The notes under the pieces were generated by a model. That model had not been told where the DNA came from and did not search any database. It saw only the letters and a program-made list of their open reading frames with translations. DNA of 64,000 nt from Cylindrodendrum hubeiense (Eukaryota; Ascomycota; Sordariomycetes; Hypocreales; Nectriaceae). This document shows, piece after piece, positions 10,733 to 22,862 of the stretch (its first letter is position 1; each line of letters opens with the position of its first letter). The position numbers and the translations under genes were made by a program. The stretch covers positions 62,001 to 126,000 of the forward strand of contig JAANBB010000047.1 of assembly GCA_014621425.1 (NCBI GenBank). The letters run 5' to 3'.

Positions 10733-11914
10733 CTATAAAGTAACAGCAGCATCTCGTGATAGTTGACATTCAGCCACGAGGTCGTGTTTTAGATAGGGAC
10801 CTCGTGTGATTCTTGCCGGGCAACCAAACATCCCTGAGTATACCAATCCTCTGACAACCTGTGTAGTGTTTTCAGGGTTTGCTTGAGTTCTCTTCTCCCC
10901 ATGATGTTTCGGTCTGGATAGTTGGCCGCCAAGCTCACGCAGTGCTATAGCCTGCTGTGAAACCTGAAGTTTAGTGATAAAATCAGACTGGTCCGTCGCC
11001 CCAAATTTGTCCATTGTGACAGCAGGAAGCGGAATGTCGATTTCTTCTTCATTGACAGAGAAAGGTACGCCAAATTACATGGAGACCAGCCGATCGATGG
11101 AGAATATGCTCCAAAACAATCAGGTCCTATATTCCGGATTCCGCCAAGTCCAAGCTGGATTTGACTGTCGCTCTTCGGTTCAATTCTAACTGTATGCATT
11201 GGCGACCTATGATGCTGGTGATCATCCACGGCGACCATCCTAGGGATCAAACACAGAGTACAGGGAAAGAAGGAGAAGCAGCCGTATAGCTTCAATGGAT
11301 GGATTACTTAAACAAAGTCTCATCGCTTCATGACTCCGCACCGAGAAGCTGGAGAAGACCTCATGTGGGACCTTTCCGGAGCGGCAAAGGATTTCACATC
11401 CAATAGCCATGACGAGATATATCTTGAGATTGGTCATTGAACAAGAGACATAGTCTCTGAAGAAAGAGTTTGGAGTAGGCTCGGCTTCTTTTAGGGTCTT
11501 CGCACTCTCTAAAAAGGGATACGACCGATGGACATTGTTGAAATAAGCCGTGACAAGATCCATGGGCAGTACGGAGTCTGGCAGATGATGAATCGGTACC
11601 AAGACGTTTGAGGTTGTTGGATTATTGGCAGGACTGGACACCACGGATAATCCAAGGAATTCTGGTCCAGCTTGATCTCTTCGTTAGACAAATTGACGAC
11701 CAGTCTCATTGAAGATGATGTTGTCGTCTTGGAGAAAAGTAACAGCAGCATCGGCCGGGTCAATCTTGACTTCGGGTTGAGAGACTTGCTCCTTTGGGCA
11801 TGACCCAGGATTACATGAATCAGTCTCTATCTCATCACCGGTCGCTAGAGCTACAGAAACTGTATTTTCACACTGCTTTATATGTGGGAATATGAGTAGT
11901 AAATTTTGGAACAA
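10733..11914 (-). pseudogene. frame-broken fungal transcription factor (Fungal_trans) relic
   Basis: Read on the minus strand, the Fungal_trans regulatory domain is spread over three frames. Frame one (11240-11644) carries AYFNNVHRSYPFLESAKTL and ends in LLLLLSLYSVFDP. The next frame continues with GWSPWMITSIIGRQC and LELNRRAT. A third continues with LFWSIFSIDRLVSM, a TAA stop at 11075-11077, then FGVPFSVNEEEIDIPLP. No intron can reconcile these, so at least two frameshifts plus a nonsense codon are present. No Zn2Cys6 cluster could be found upstream to 12110. It was probably a pathway regulator once; its target genes are unknown. Confidence 0.8.
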
Positions 11915-12222
11915 TGTGCAGGCTGCTTGTCCTGGCGCTTGTGGCTTACAGCCTGGCGATGTATCTTGTATGACTGTGGGTCTCTGTTCGATAAGAAATG
12001 TTCATCAGTCGTTTCACCGGGTCCAAGAAAGATCGGGTGCATCGGTTTCAATTGAGATAAATTGTCAAAAAAGACTGCCGACGGGTACAACGGGGGTTAA
12101 TCAACAAAGCGGATAAAAAGACAATGCGGGGACAGAGAGGGTATTGGCCCTGGTGGACACCACCAAGCAAGCGTAGCCTTTCTAATCCACATTAACCAAG
12201 GAAAGCATCCATCAGCAAACAA

Positions 12223-12304
12223 GGCACAGTGGCAGAGTGGTCTAATGCGTATGACTAGAAATCATATCTCTTCGGAGGCGTCTGTTCAAATCAGGCCTGT
12301 GTCG
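12223..12304 (+). tRNA. tRNA-Ser (anticodon AGA)
   Basis: An 82-nt cloverleaf without intron. Acceptor GGCACAG pairs with CTGTGTC (one G-T), with discriminator G. The A-box region is TGGCAGAGTGG. The anticodon stem TATGA/TCATA encloses loop CTAGAAA, giving anticodon AGA. A short variable arm CTCTTCGGAGG is typical of Ser-type class II tRNA. The T arm is GTCTG-TTCAAAT-CAGGC. It reads UCU and, by wobble, other UCN codons. Confidence 0.92.
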
Positions 12305-12311
12305 CTTCAAG

Positions 12312-12323
12312 TTTTTTTTTTTT
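12312..12323 (+). terminator. RNA polymerase III terminator of tRNA-Ser
   Basis: A run of twelve T on the coding strand beginning 8 nt after the tRNA 3' end, the standard Pol III stop signal. The remaining 12324-12645 shows no gene. Confidence 0.85.
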
Positions 12324-12645
12324 ATCTTGAAACCATAATCCAGAAGAATGGATATTTTCGGCCGGCAGCACAGTACTGGGAAACAGTAGTCCAAACGAAA
12401 CGATCTTTTTTCTTCCTTTTTTTGCTTTACGTTCCGTGCATTTGTTGACTATACCACACCACATGGCTCTAATTTATCTGAAAACAATGCAGACTTCTTC
12501 CAATGCAGTCCAAATATTCGCCTTTGGCGCTTCAGTTCTATTTCAGTGCCAAATTTGCAAACGCTACATGCCATCAATCGGTGTCTGTGCAAGGAGCTGG
12601 AGTCTCAGCGAAAAAGATAGATTATCAGGTAAATGGTATACGACT

Positions 12646-14574
12646 CTAAACCTCATCCTCTTTGACCTGAACCCTTCCGCTCGTATCAATTGCTATCTTG
12701 TGCTTCTTAGTGCTTTCTTTCCTGGGGTTAGGTGCCTCGAAGACTTCAGCCAACTCCTCCAGAGTCTTCCCTGCAGTCTCAACAAACCAGAAGTATATGA
12801 TAATCATCTCAATACCAATCCACACAATGTAGATAACGTATAGTTTCCATCCAATCTTTTCGATTCCTTCTGAAATGCCATAAGTGTTGACCACCATTGC
12901 AATGTTTAGGAATAGAAAGTTGAGGCCTGACCCTTTGGCACGGGTTCGGTTTTCCTAGTACTGTTAGCTTATTTGCATCCCCCAAGTTAGATTGGGCACG
13001 TACGAGGCATTCCACAGCATAGAGAGTTTGCAAGGGCGTGAATCCCCAAGCAAAAAATATTCCGAAGAGATAAATGAAAACAATGACGCCATATGCTAGA
13101 TTGGGGTTTTTGTCGGTGTTGGCGGTGAAAGCTGTTAGAAAGATGTACGAAATCATAGCACCTGCCAATCCCCAGAGCATCATCGGTCTCCGCCCAAGTT
13201 TATCCAAGACGGATGCACCGTAGATTGCTCCGATCATTGAAAATATTGGGTTGATGGCGTTGATGAGAAGTTGTGAGTTGGTGTTGGTAATGCCCGCTGA
13301 CTTGATCATCGCGGGCATAAAATAGCTTCTAATAACGACCATTAGCAATTGTAAGCTCCCAATAGAAAGGTCATGACAAACATCACGTTATTTCCACTCC
13401 ATTGGCCAATGAAGGACATGCCAATCACCATTCCTAGCCGGTACCGAGCTGCTCGTGTCTGAACAAGCTCTCTGTAGTCCCACCATGGATTTTCTGTTCT
13501 ATACAGCTTACTCTGTTCGACAATCTCTCGATACTGCAACTGAACAATGGGACTGTCGACATTTCCGTCGCCATGGTACTTTGCCATAATCTGAAGGGCT
13601 TCTTCTGTACGGTCTTGGGCTATAAGCCAACGCGGTGACTCGGGGAAGAATAAGATGACTAGCATGGCTATGGTAGGCATTCCGGCTTGAATAATGGTGG
13701 GAATTCTCCATGCCCACGACGATTCGAAATGCAAGTTAGAGCCATAAGTGGCCCAGCCAGCTATGATATTTCCTGCATCAAGGCGTTGATTAGCTCTCAG
13801 GAGCAGACATTAGAAGCCATATGCAAGCGAAGACTCACCTAGCCACCAAAGGTTATTGTACCTGGAAATGGTATTAGTCATCAGTCGTGTGTGTGCAGCA
13901 TAGAAACGGTAACTTACATGCCAGCCATGAAACCACGGTAGGCAGGATGAGCAAGCTCAACAGTGTAGGCGGGTCCTGCAGCAGATGCAATAGAGGCTCC
14001 AAGACCTAGAATAAACCTTCCGCCAATAAACTGACCTATTTCATTGGCAGTAGCCTGGACTGCAGTCCCAATGATCACAATGAAGCATCCAACAAAGATG
14101 CACCAGCGTCTGCCATAGCCATCGGCAAGTAACCCACAGAATGGAAACGCCGCGATTTGTCCAAGGTTGTAGATAATAAATACCATACCAGTGGATGAAC
14201 CAGCTCCGTCAAGCCCAAACGTCTCTTGATAGGGTAACATGGCGTTGATAGAGCCCATGAGGGAACTGTCTGGGAAGTGTGAGCTGGGTAAACCACCAAG
14301 CAAGATCATTGACTCTATTGTCAAAATTGTACCTACCATAACCATTCATGGTTGATATGAGGTAACCAAGCCCCATAATGATGTACAGTTTTATCATGTT
14401 CCGGGACCACGGATTGGGCTTTTGCTCTGCCAACGCCGCGGCGAACGCAACCGAGTGGGCGTTGACCTCCCGAGTCTCACGATTCAGTTCCTCTTTGTGC
14501 TCAGCGACAAAATCATCCTGGGCTGGAAGATTTCCAGCAGAATCATTGCCTCCTTTGCCCTCTTCGGTTGCCAT
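12646..14574 (-). CDS. MFS sugar transporter (lactose/hexose permease type)
   Basis: Six exons on the minus strand: 14337-14574, 13918-14269, 13839-13861, 13382-13772, 13004-13328 and 12646-12954, all in phase, giving 545 residues. It is a 12-helix proton-coupled sugar permease of the plasma membrane. Seen: LADGYGRRW between helices 2 and 3, FFPESPRWL before the central loop, LDKLGRRPM after helix 8, ECLENRTRAKGSG, and the C-terminal FVETAGKTLEEL. Exon 3 is only 23 nt. Intron 4 uses donor GTTTGT, needed to restore NVISYFMPAMI, so a naive call there would break the gene. The N-terminal 50 residues are cytosolic and polar. The substrate (disaccharide or monosaccharide) cannot be told. Its 5' end faces the long gap 14575-16306. 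Confidence 0.92.
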
Positions 14575-16306
14575 GTTGAAAGAGCCGGTAGCACCGGTAG
14601 AAACAGAAATGTATCAGGGTGTGCAGTGTGAGCTAGGTCAGAAACCTTCCGGGAGGGCTTTGGCTTATATCGATCGCCAAGACAGATGGATTACAACCTG
14701 AAGTAGACTGGTGTATGGGCAAAAGTCCCAGTTGATGCATCACGCCCCCTCCACGGCATGTCGTTCGGGCCGACGCCGAAACGTAACGCTCGAGCATCCC
14801 TGGCAACAGGACGTGTCATTTGACGGGCAATGAAGCCACCTCTGGCCCCAAGCGGGTACAGAGCTATGATTTTCCGGGGTCCGGGGTATCTCCAGGAATG
14901 TGGGGTGACATGATGGGCGGGCTGGTTGCCGGATTCATCGCTGCTGCAGGACAAAGCGACACGAGACCTGCTATTTCTCGGGGTACGCTCACCTTTCTCG
15001 GGAAACACTCACCCGAGCCAGTGAGACTGCAGCATTAGCGTCCATGCATGCGTAGCAAAGCTTAAAGATGGTGGGGCGAAGCTGTGCCGCCGGAGCAGGT
15101 TTACCACGATTGGAGCCCGATCACCTTGGAACTCCATCTGAGATGGAACCACTTACCAAGTCATCCAGAAAAGGAAACACCACCGCTGCAGTGCTACCAG
15201 ACAATTACATGGTGAATGCCAAGTTGCGATGTCGGTTTCAAACATTGATCCACCATCCTGTTGCATGTGACATTCTCACATTGCAAGATATCTCTCTTTG
15301 CAAGGAATAAATGTGTAGAATTAACTATGGAGCACTGCGTGAAGTAGACATCATATGCGCGAGTCATGCTCGAGCCTGCACCAACAGCACCCGACACATG
15401 AGACTCAATATTCTTCGGCCCACAAGGCCCGTAATTCTGTCCCGCCTTTCACTACATTAACTGCTCCCAGCATGGCAATAGCACCTCGTAACGCGGCCTC
15501 GCTACCCCACTAAGAGGTCAGGACACAAAGCAGCCCATTTAGCGGGCGTCAATGCGGAGATTACGAGCTCGTACGAAACGTATTGAGCGAAGGGTGAATG
15601 ATGAGAGGACGTCCCAGCGGAGGAAGAGCCGCGATGCATTATCAGCAGTACCGCCTTCATCTGCCGGAGAGGAAGTCATTCCGCACGCAAGGCTGATGCT
15701 GCATAATCGCAAGAATAACAGCTGAGTCGGCCCGCAACTTATATTAATAGAGTGGATAAAGATTTTATGTGCCAATGATTTAATATCACAGAGCACAAGG
15801 GCTTGATTGTGTTTTATCCACACTTATGAACCTCGGTATGTTTTGAGTACTCCAGCACCTGTGGGGTTGTTTGCCTAGGGCACAACGCATGGGGATGGAG
15901 GGATGTTAGACACGCTAATACCTCCCCAGGCAGCATCACCCGCCATAATTTAGTTCAAGAAACGTTCTTCTGCGACTTGTCCACAAAAGAAATTCTAAGC
16001 TAAATATTTCATACATGGTACAATGTGACTTATTCTATCGTAGAAGACAGCCAATCCCCAACTATCATGAGCTACGCAAAGCTACACCATACATGCCGCT
16101 CTCTTTGGCATTATCCTAAGCCGTGAGTACCATGTTGTGGGATCGCATGCCACCATCAAAAGCCACCGCCACATCTTGCTAGATTGAGGGCGCAATTCTG
16201 GATAAACTCCGCTCCGTCCATAAAATCCCATCACGTGAACCCTTGCTCGATTTGCCCCTCGTCCATCATTTGCAACATCCATGCACCTGTGACCATCCAG
16301 AACGAC
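14575..16306. other. intergenic, 1.7 kb
   Basis: It holds the promoter side of the MFS gene and of the membrane-protein gene at 16307. Several short frames on both strands lack any family signature. I see no RNA gene or clear repeat. Confidence 0.5.
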
Positions 16307-17873
16307 ATGGCTCCAAACTGCCAGAACGTCGGCAGTACGAATTCCGATATTGCAGGTTTAGGAGTTGAGTGTTCTCTTAAGCAGGGCAGTCAGTGGGTTA
16401 GAACCAACTAATGCCAAGGTAGATCGTAATTGCTTTCGCGTTTCAAGCTGGAGTCTCGCTTGTCCTCTCTATATGGTCACTACTGCTTTGGAAGTCGGCG
16501 ATCACGTCTATTTTGGCAAACTCCAACAAGAACTCCATCACCCTCACACTCAACACTCTCGCAGCTCAATGTGGAGACATCGAGATTTTGAAACCGGTCA
16601 AAGAATCCATACGCCACGTATCAGCACTTATTGAAGCGATATACGCAGACATAGAAAACCCAAGAATACAGCGCATATTATCAGACTTCTACCGACAACA
16701 TGGATCTCACTGGGCGCTCCAAAAAAGGACCATTGATGCCATACTTCTCACCATCAGCGATACTCAAACTATAAATGGTAGATATGAACCTTTGTTTCCT
16801 CGTGCTTTCTAGTTGCTTACTGCTCAAAAGGTCTTGGGCTACGGATTGCAGGCCTAATTCAACATGAGTCTTTGAGTCTTTATCATATGCATATCATATA
16901 TGATACAGTGAATTTTACTGCGTAGGTAGAGGTCTTCAAACCAGAGACCCGACTCATTGCAGATAGTTGCAGGATAAAGCTAACGATGTTCATACAGGGT
17001 CTCGATTTGTGCCAGCCTTGTCAACGTCTTTGGCCAAGACCAAGAAAAAAGATGGACTCGTTTTGGCTCACTCATTGCATTCACTGCTGCCTATTTCTCT
17101 TTCGCAATTGTCTATGGAATAAGACTCAACGATTGGAGCGAGAGCCATTCTGGTTGCTGCTACAACACCGAGCTCATCGCCTTTACGGGCCATTCACATC
17201 CCTACGTTGACGTAGTCTACCTCGGCATAACCTGCTTCTGGTGCCTCGTGTCCCTTTTAGCTTGTGCTAGCTGTCACGGTTCCTTGTCAACATCAGAAAA
17301 CTCGGCTATAACACAACCACTTACCTTTCCGGGCCTGTTCGAGAGGGTTGAGGTAGAACCAGCCAGTATTGAAGACACTGGGATAACTAACTTCTTCCAA
17401 ATGTTGCAGATCAGTACCTTTATGCACAAGGTAGAAGATATAGCACCGGCTATAGTTATTCTTGCTATGATGCAGTATCCGCTACACCTTTATATGGTCA
17501 TCGCACTAAGAACGTCCAATGAAGCTCGCCTCGGAGGGGATTCTGAGAATGTATGGGGATTTGGGCAGATTGTGGCCCTGATTACTGCCTTTTCAACGAT
17601 ATTAGAATGCGTCAGAGGAGTTTCCGGTACGTCAACCTACATCAAAGAAAACCACCTGTTTTAGGTGCTAATTTCCCTTTCCTGTCAGATTATAAGGACA
17701 AGGTTGCGGAGTCGAAAGGGGAAGCCAGTCCTACGACAAGACAAGGGTTAGACAACGAAGGCCACGGAAGCAACGAAAGCAACGAAAGCAACGGAAACAA
17801 CGAAGGCAACGGAGGCAACGAAAATGACGGAAGCAACGGAAACAATGAAGAAAACTCCAATGGAGCTGATTGA
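16307..17873 (+). CDS. polytopic membrane protein, uncharacterised
   Basis: Five exons: 16307-16363, 16423-16777, 16831-16921, 16998-17626 and 17689-17873, all in phase, about 438 residues. I do not recognise a function. The N-terminus has NSDIAGLG right before the first membrane span, a feature I associate with a fungal-specific family of unknown membrane proteins. At least six hydrophobic spans are visible, among them IVIAFAFQAGVSLVLSIW, FGSLIAFTAAYFSFAIVYGI, VDVVYLGITCFWCLVSLLA and GQIVALITAFSTILECV. The last exon encodes a low-complexity hydrophilic tail rich in Asn, Gly, Glu and Ser. The first intron uses a weak GTTGAG donor, so the first junction is the least certain. The gene converges on the regulator at 18355. 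Confidence 0.75.
17764..17858 (+). repeat. in-frame tandem repeat coding an Asn/Gly/Glu/Ser tail
   Basis: About ten degenerate copies of a 9-nt unit related to GGAAGCAAC / GAAGGCAAC, encoding a repeated Gly/Glu-Ser/Gly/Asn-Asn pattern at the C-terminus of the membrane protein. Such arrays change length easily between strains. Confidence 0.85.
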
Positions 17874-18354
17874 TCAGGAAAGTATGCATATGACTTCGAT
17901 GAAAAGTACAAGTATGAGGTCTTTGATACTACATAAGAAAAGTCATTCATCTTACCTTATTCCTAAAACTCCTCAACCCCCAGTCCGGCCCACGTCGCCG
18001 TGTATTTCGATTTCCATACACCTTTTCTGTGGATAGTGTGCAGGTCGCGTTGCGGTCCCAGTCCTTTGCCGTGCCTCGGTTGAAAATGCTGTCGGGGAGC
18101 CATCCCCTCGATCCAGTATCGAAAATCCGTACCATGATTCAGAAAGCGCATTATGACCCTTCAAAGGTTCTTGCGTATGTCTGCAGGATACCATTGACTG
18201 TCTGGCGTCTTCATTACTAACTATAATGCATCACAACCTCACGCTAAGCGTTTCATTCATCCCATGAGACCCTTTCACCTTGAGAACTCCTCCAATTTGT
18301 CAAGAAAATAAAGAATGACAGGCCAATCGGCATCTCTGATCTATTTTTTTGATC
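17874..18354. other. intergenic between convergent genes
   Basis: It contains the 3' ends of the two convergent genes. No gene or structured RNA was seen. Confidence 0.5.
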
Positions 18355-19903
18355 CTACATAATAAGAATCGGAGAGTCGGTTATCATGATTTCTGTCCAT
18401 CTTCGAACGGGCTGCATGGCCCAGATAGTCTCCAGAGCTTTCAAGCCAGCAGGTATACTCCTAAACCGAGTATACTTGTATAGCGCGCTTAAGCGCTGTG
18501 AGAAGAACTCTCGGTGCTCTGGCAAAATACTCTCCGCTGCCGCAATGAAATATGTCCAGACAAGAGCATGAGAGCCCTTAGTGGGTGAATCTAGCCACAT
18601 CACTTTCTGTTGTAGCTGCTCTACAAGGTGGATGGATTCCTCTTGAGAGAGGGATGACTCAACCCGCCGGCGATAAATACTGCAAGCATCCCTTATAGCA
18701 CCTCGAATAAGCTCTATGTTACACCACTCTTCGGAACCTGGGATAAGACCGGGATATGACACAAATTCAAGGTAGTAGTCCGGTGACCCAGTAAGGATTT
18801 GAAGTCCTTTGGTTTCATTTGAGAGTGGCAATCCAAACAACTGGAACATTTTGACCTGCTGCCAGAAAAATTGTCGGAGTCCTGGTGGCAATGCTAGCAC
18901 AGTTTCTGGGCACTGGGTCAAACATGCCAGCATCTCGAGAAGATATCCATAGTTATCGGCTCCCGTTATTGTTTCGCCGACCAGAAGTACCAAGATCGTA
19001 GCCAGGGTGAATGGGCCGAATACCTGGCCTGGATGTTGGAGCGAATCGCGTCGCAATTTCTCCACGATAGCTTGATGGCCGGCCTCGGCTGCTTCGCGGA
19101 GTTCTGGCGCCTTTTCAGCCAGATGAAACGCAGCGACGACAGAGACTGCTCGGCTGAGTACTTCATCGTGGCGGGCAAGAGGTAAAATAATGTCCCGATA
19201 TCCATTACTAATGGAGGCGAAAACAACCATGATCGGAGCCACAGATTCAGCGACTGCAAGGCATGTTAGTTGTGCAATTTCTGAGACATGTGATGGGAGA
19301 CACTGACAGTGGCTGAAGAGCGCCCGAGCCTGAGGGTGCACAGGGTCATCCAATGCAGGCTGGAGAGGTGCCTGTCTGCGATAGAGAACCACGTCCCCGG
19401 ACTCTTCGGAGTCTTCGTGGCTTGTCCTCTCCGAGCATGGTTCTGATACTGGGCTCGCGTTGCTTGCTGCAGATCGGCGGCGAGGATTTACAACTCTAGG
19501 TCTCCTTATCTTATTTCCTGCATCAACCCAGCGATAACTGTTTCGAGTCCCGGTAGAGGCTGTGGATGTAGAACTTGGCGAGGGCGAGGAGTCCAGGATC
19601 TCTGAAGGCGAGCCAATTGAAGCAACATCCTGGAGCCTTGGCGCTGGTTGGGGTTTCGCGGTTGCCATATGACCACTAAACCGACAGCGCAGACCCTGGC
19701 CAGAGCAGCTAATGCCCTTCTTTAGGCACTTGAGACATTCCGGCTCCGTCTTGTCACACTTGAGACGCCTCTTGCAGCATTCGTAGCATCCTTTCACATG
19801 GTTATGTTAGTCTAACTTGCACATTTCAGCACCAGGCATCGACAATAACGACGTGGGAATGGCCAGGAAGATAAATACCATTGTTTCTCCGTGCTAACGA
19901 CAT
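18355..19903 (-). CDS. Zn2Cys6 transcription factor next to amine oxidase
   Basis: Two exons on the minus strand: 19879-19903 and 18355-19790, in phase, 486 residues. The 25-nt first exon gives MSLARRNNG and is needed for the residues preceding the first cysteine. The zinc cluster is complete: CYECCKRRLKC, then DKTEPECLKCLKKGISC, spacing C-x2-C-x6-C-x6-C-x2-C-x6-C. The linker is rich in Ser, Thr and Pro. The C-terminal half is helical and resembles the Fungal_trans_2 type (ending WAMQPVRRWTEIMI). It is a nuclear DNA-binding regulator, lying downstream of and on the same strand as the amine oxidase. Local control of the oxidase and permease is inference from position. Confidence 0.88.
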
Positions 19904-20453
19904 GACGAGTCTAAACTTATGGAACCAAATCCAGCTAGAGCAGACTAACGTCGTTGAAGTCGCTCTGGTTATTGGAACATGTGAATTGATTTCGGCGCCA
20001 ACAATGGGGTTTGGGATATTTAGGACTTGGGGGAAAGCCAGTGATCCTCCCAGTGGGTAAAGAGCAATTTACAGCGATTAAAGCTGTGCCGGGGATCCGG
20101 AACTAAGAGACCCCACTAGAAGTACACAGACTACGCATGCATGATAAGAACTACGCTGCGATAGCGACACGATTACGTGTTGACAGCTCAGTAATTGGGG
20201 CGAGGGATCGACCTAAATCCAGGCAAGTGTCCGTGCTAGCTAATGTTTAGCGTACCCCGCTGCGTCTTCGGTTGTGTTGGCGACCGCCACCCTAGACACC
20301 AATGTTGAGAACACAAATTCCTGTGAGAAATGTGACAGGCGTCAACAAGAGATGTCCGTTGTTAAAATACCGTGTTCTATTGCTTCGTCTACCTCCAAGT
20401 TAGGCCGAGGTCTCAGTCTTTTACGTTCTTTCTATACGAATCTACCGAGTATT
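19904..20453. other. promoter region of regulator gene
   Basis: This 0.55 kb lies between the oxidase stop and the regulator start. No further gene was seen. Confidence 0.5.
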
Positions 20454-22144
<1,691 letters not shown>

Positions 22145-22337
22145 AATTTCAGATGGAATTAATTTGCGCCTTCCGTCAAATGATAGCTGGATTATGAGTG
22201 CGTTGGTGTAGCAGACGGACCTAAGCCGAGAAACCGACCCTTTTGTAGCCCGGCAATCTGACAAGGAGGGGCCAATGCATCTGTCTATCGCAACGGAGAA
22301 GATAGCCGAGGATGGATATTCGCCTCAATACTTCTTT

Positions 22338-22561
22338 GGGAAATTTCTCGAGCGTGAGGGGCTCAGGAGATAATAGCCAGCCATCTAGATAGATGTCCAG
22401 GCACTTCTTCAGCCTGTGGGACTTTTCTCGCGAAATTTCCATGTTGGGCAAAGCCGATGATTGCGTCCCCCTCGCGCTACTGCACCCCGCGTTCTCGCGT
22501 GGAGCTTGTCAAGAAATAGTGCGTGAGTTTTCTCGCAAAATTACTGCATTGGGGCAAGACT
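22338..22561. promoter_or_regulatory. repeated motif in the divergent oxidase/permease promoter
   Basis: The 718-bp region 22145-22862 separates the divergent oxidase and permease starts. Two direct copies of a motif beginning TTTTCTCGC lie at about 22423-22456 and 22528-22561; both continue into an AAATT block and then TTGGG plus GCAAG or GCAAAG. A reversed half, GGAAATTTCTCG, is at about 22339-22350. Repeated motifs in a shared promoter suggest regulator binding sites, perhaps for the adjacent Zn2Cys6 protein; this is inference. Confidence 0.4.
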
Positions 22562-22862
22562 GGTCGCGACCCGTATCAGGTGCCATGCGTCAGAACGCCA
22601 CCCACGCATCAGCGTATCAGCGCCATGATAAAGACAGACACATCTAGTGATTGACATCGGGTCAGGATGCTAAGTATCATGTTGAGATTCCGAAGGCAGC
22701 AGTGGTCGTGTCCAGCACCAAGAACAATAAGCCACTGCGCATGTGACTGATAAGCAGGTGTGCTTCAGTCTCCCTACAGCTTGGTCGCGCAACATAAAAT
22801 AAACGGCACCCCAAGTCTGCTTCAAGTGAAGATCATCCACGAATATCTTACTCATTCACACA

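Noticed and set aside
11915..12110. Possible Zn2Cys6 cluster for the dead regulator
   Set aside because: Cysteines in the minus-strand frames here do not fit the C-x2-C-x6-C pattern in any frame.
13329..13384. Apparent frame break in the sugar transporter
   Set aside because: Donor GTTTGT at 13381 restores phase and the expected helix sequence, so the gene is intact here.
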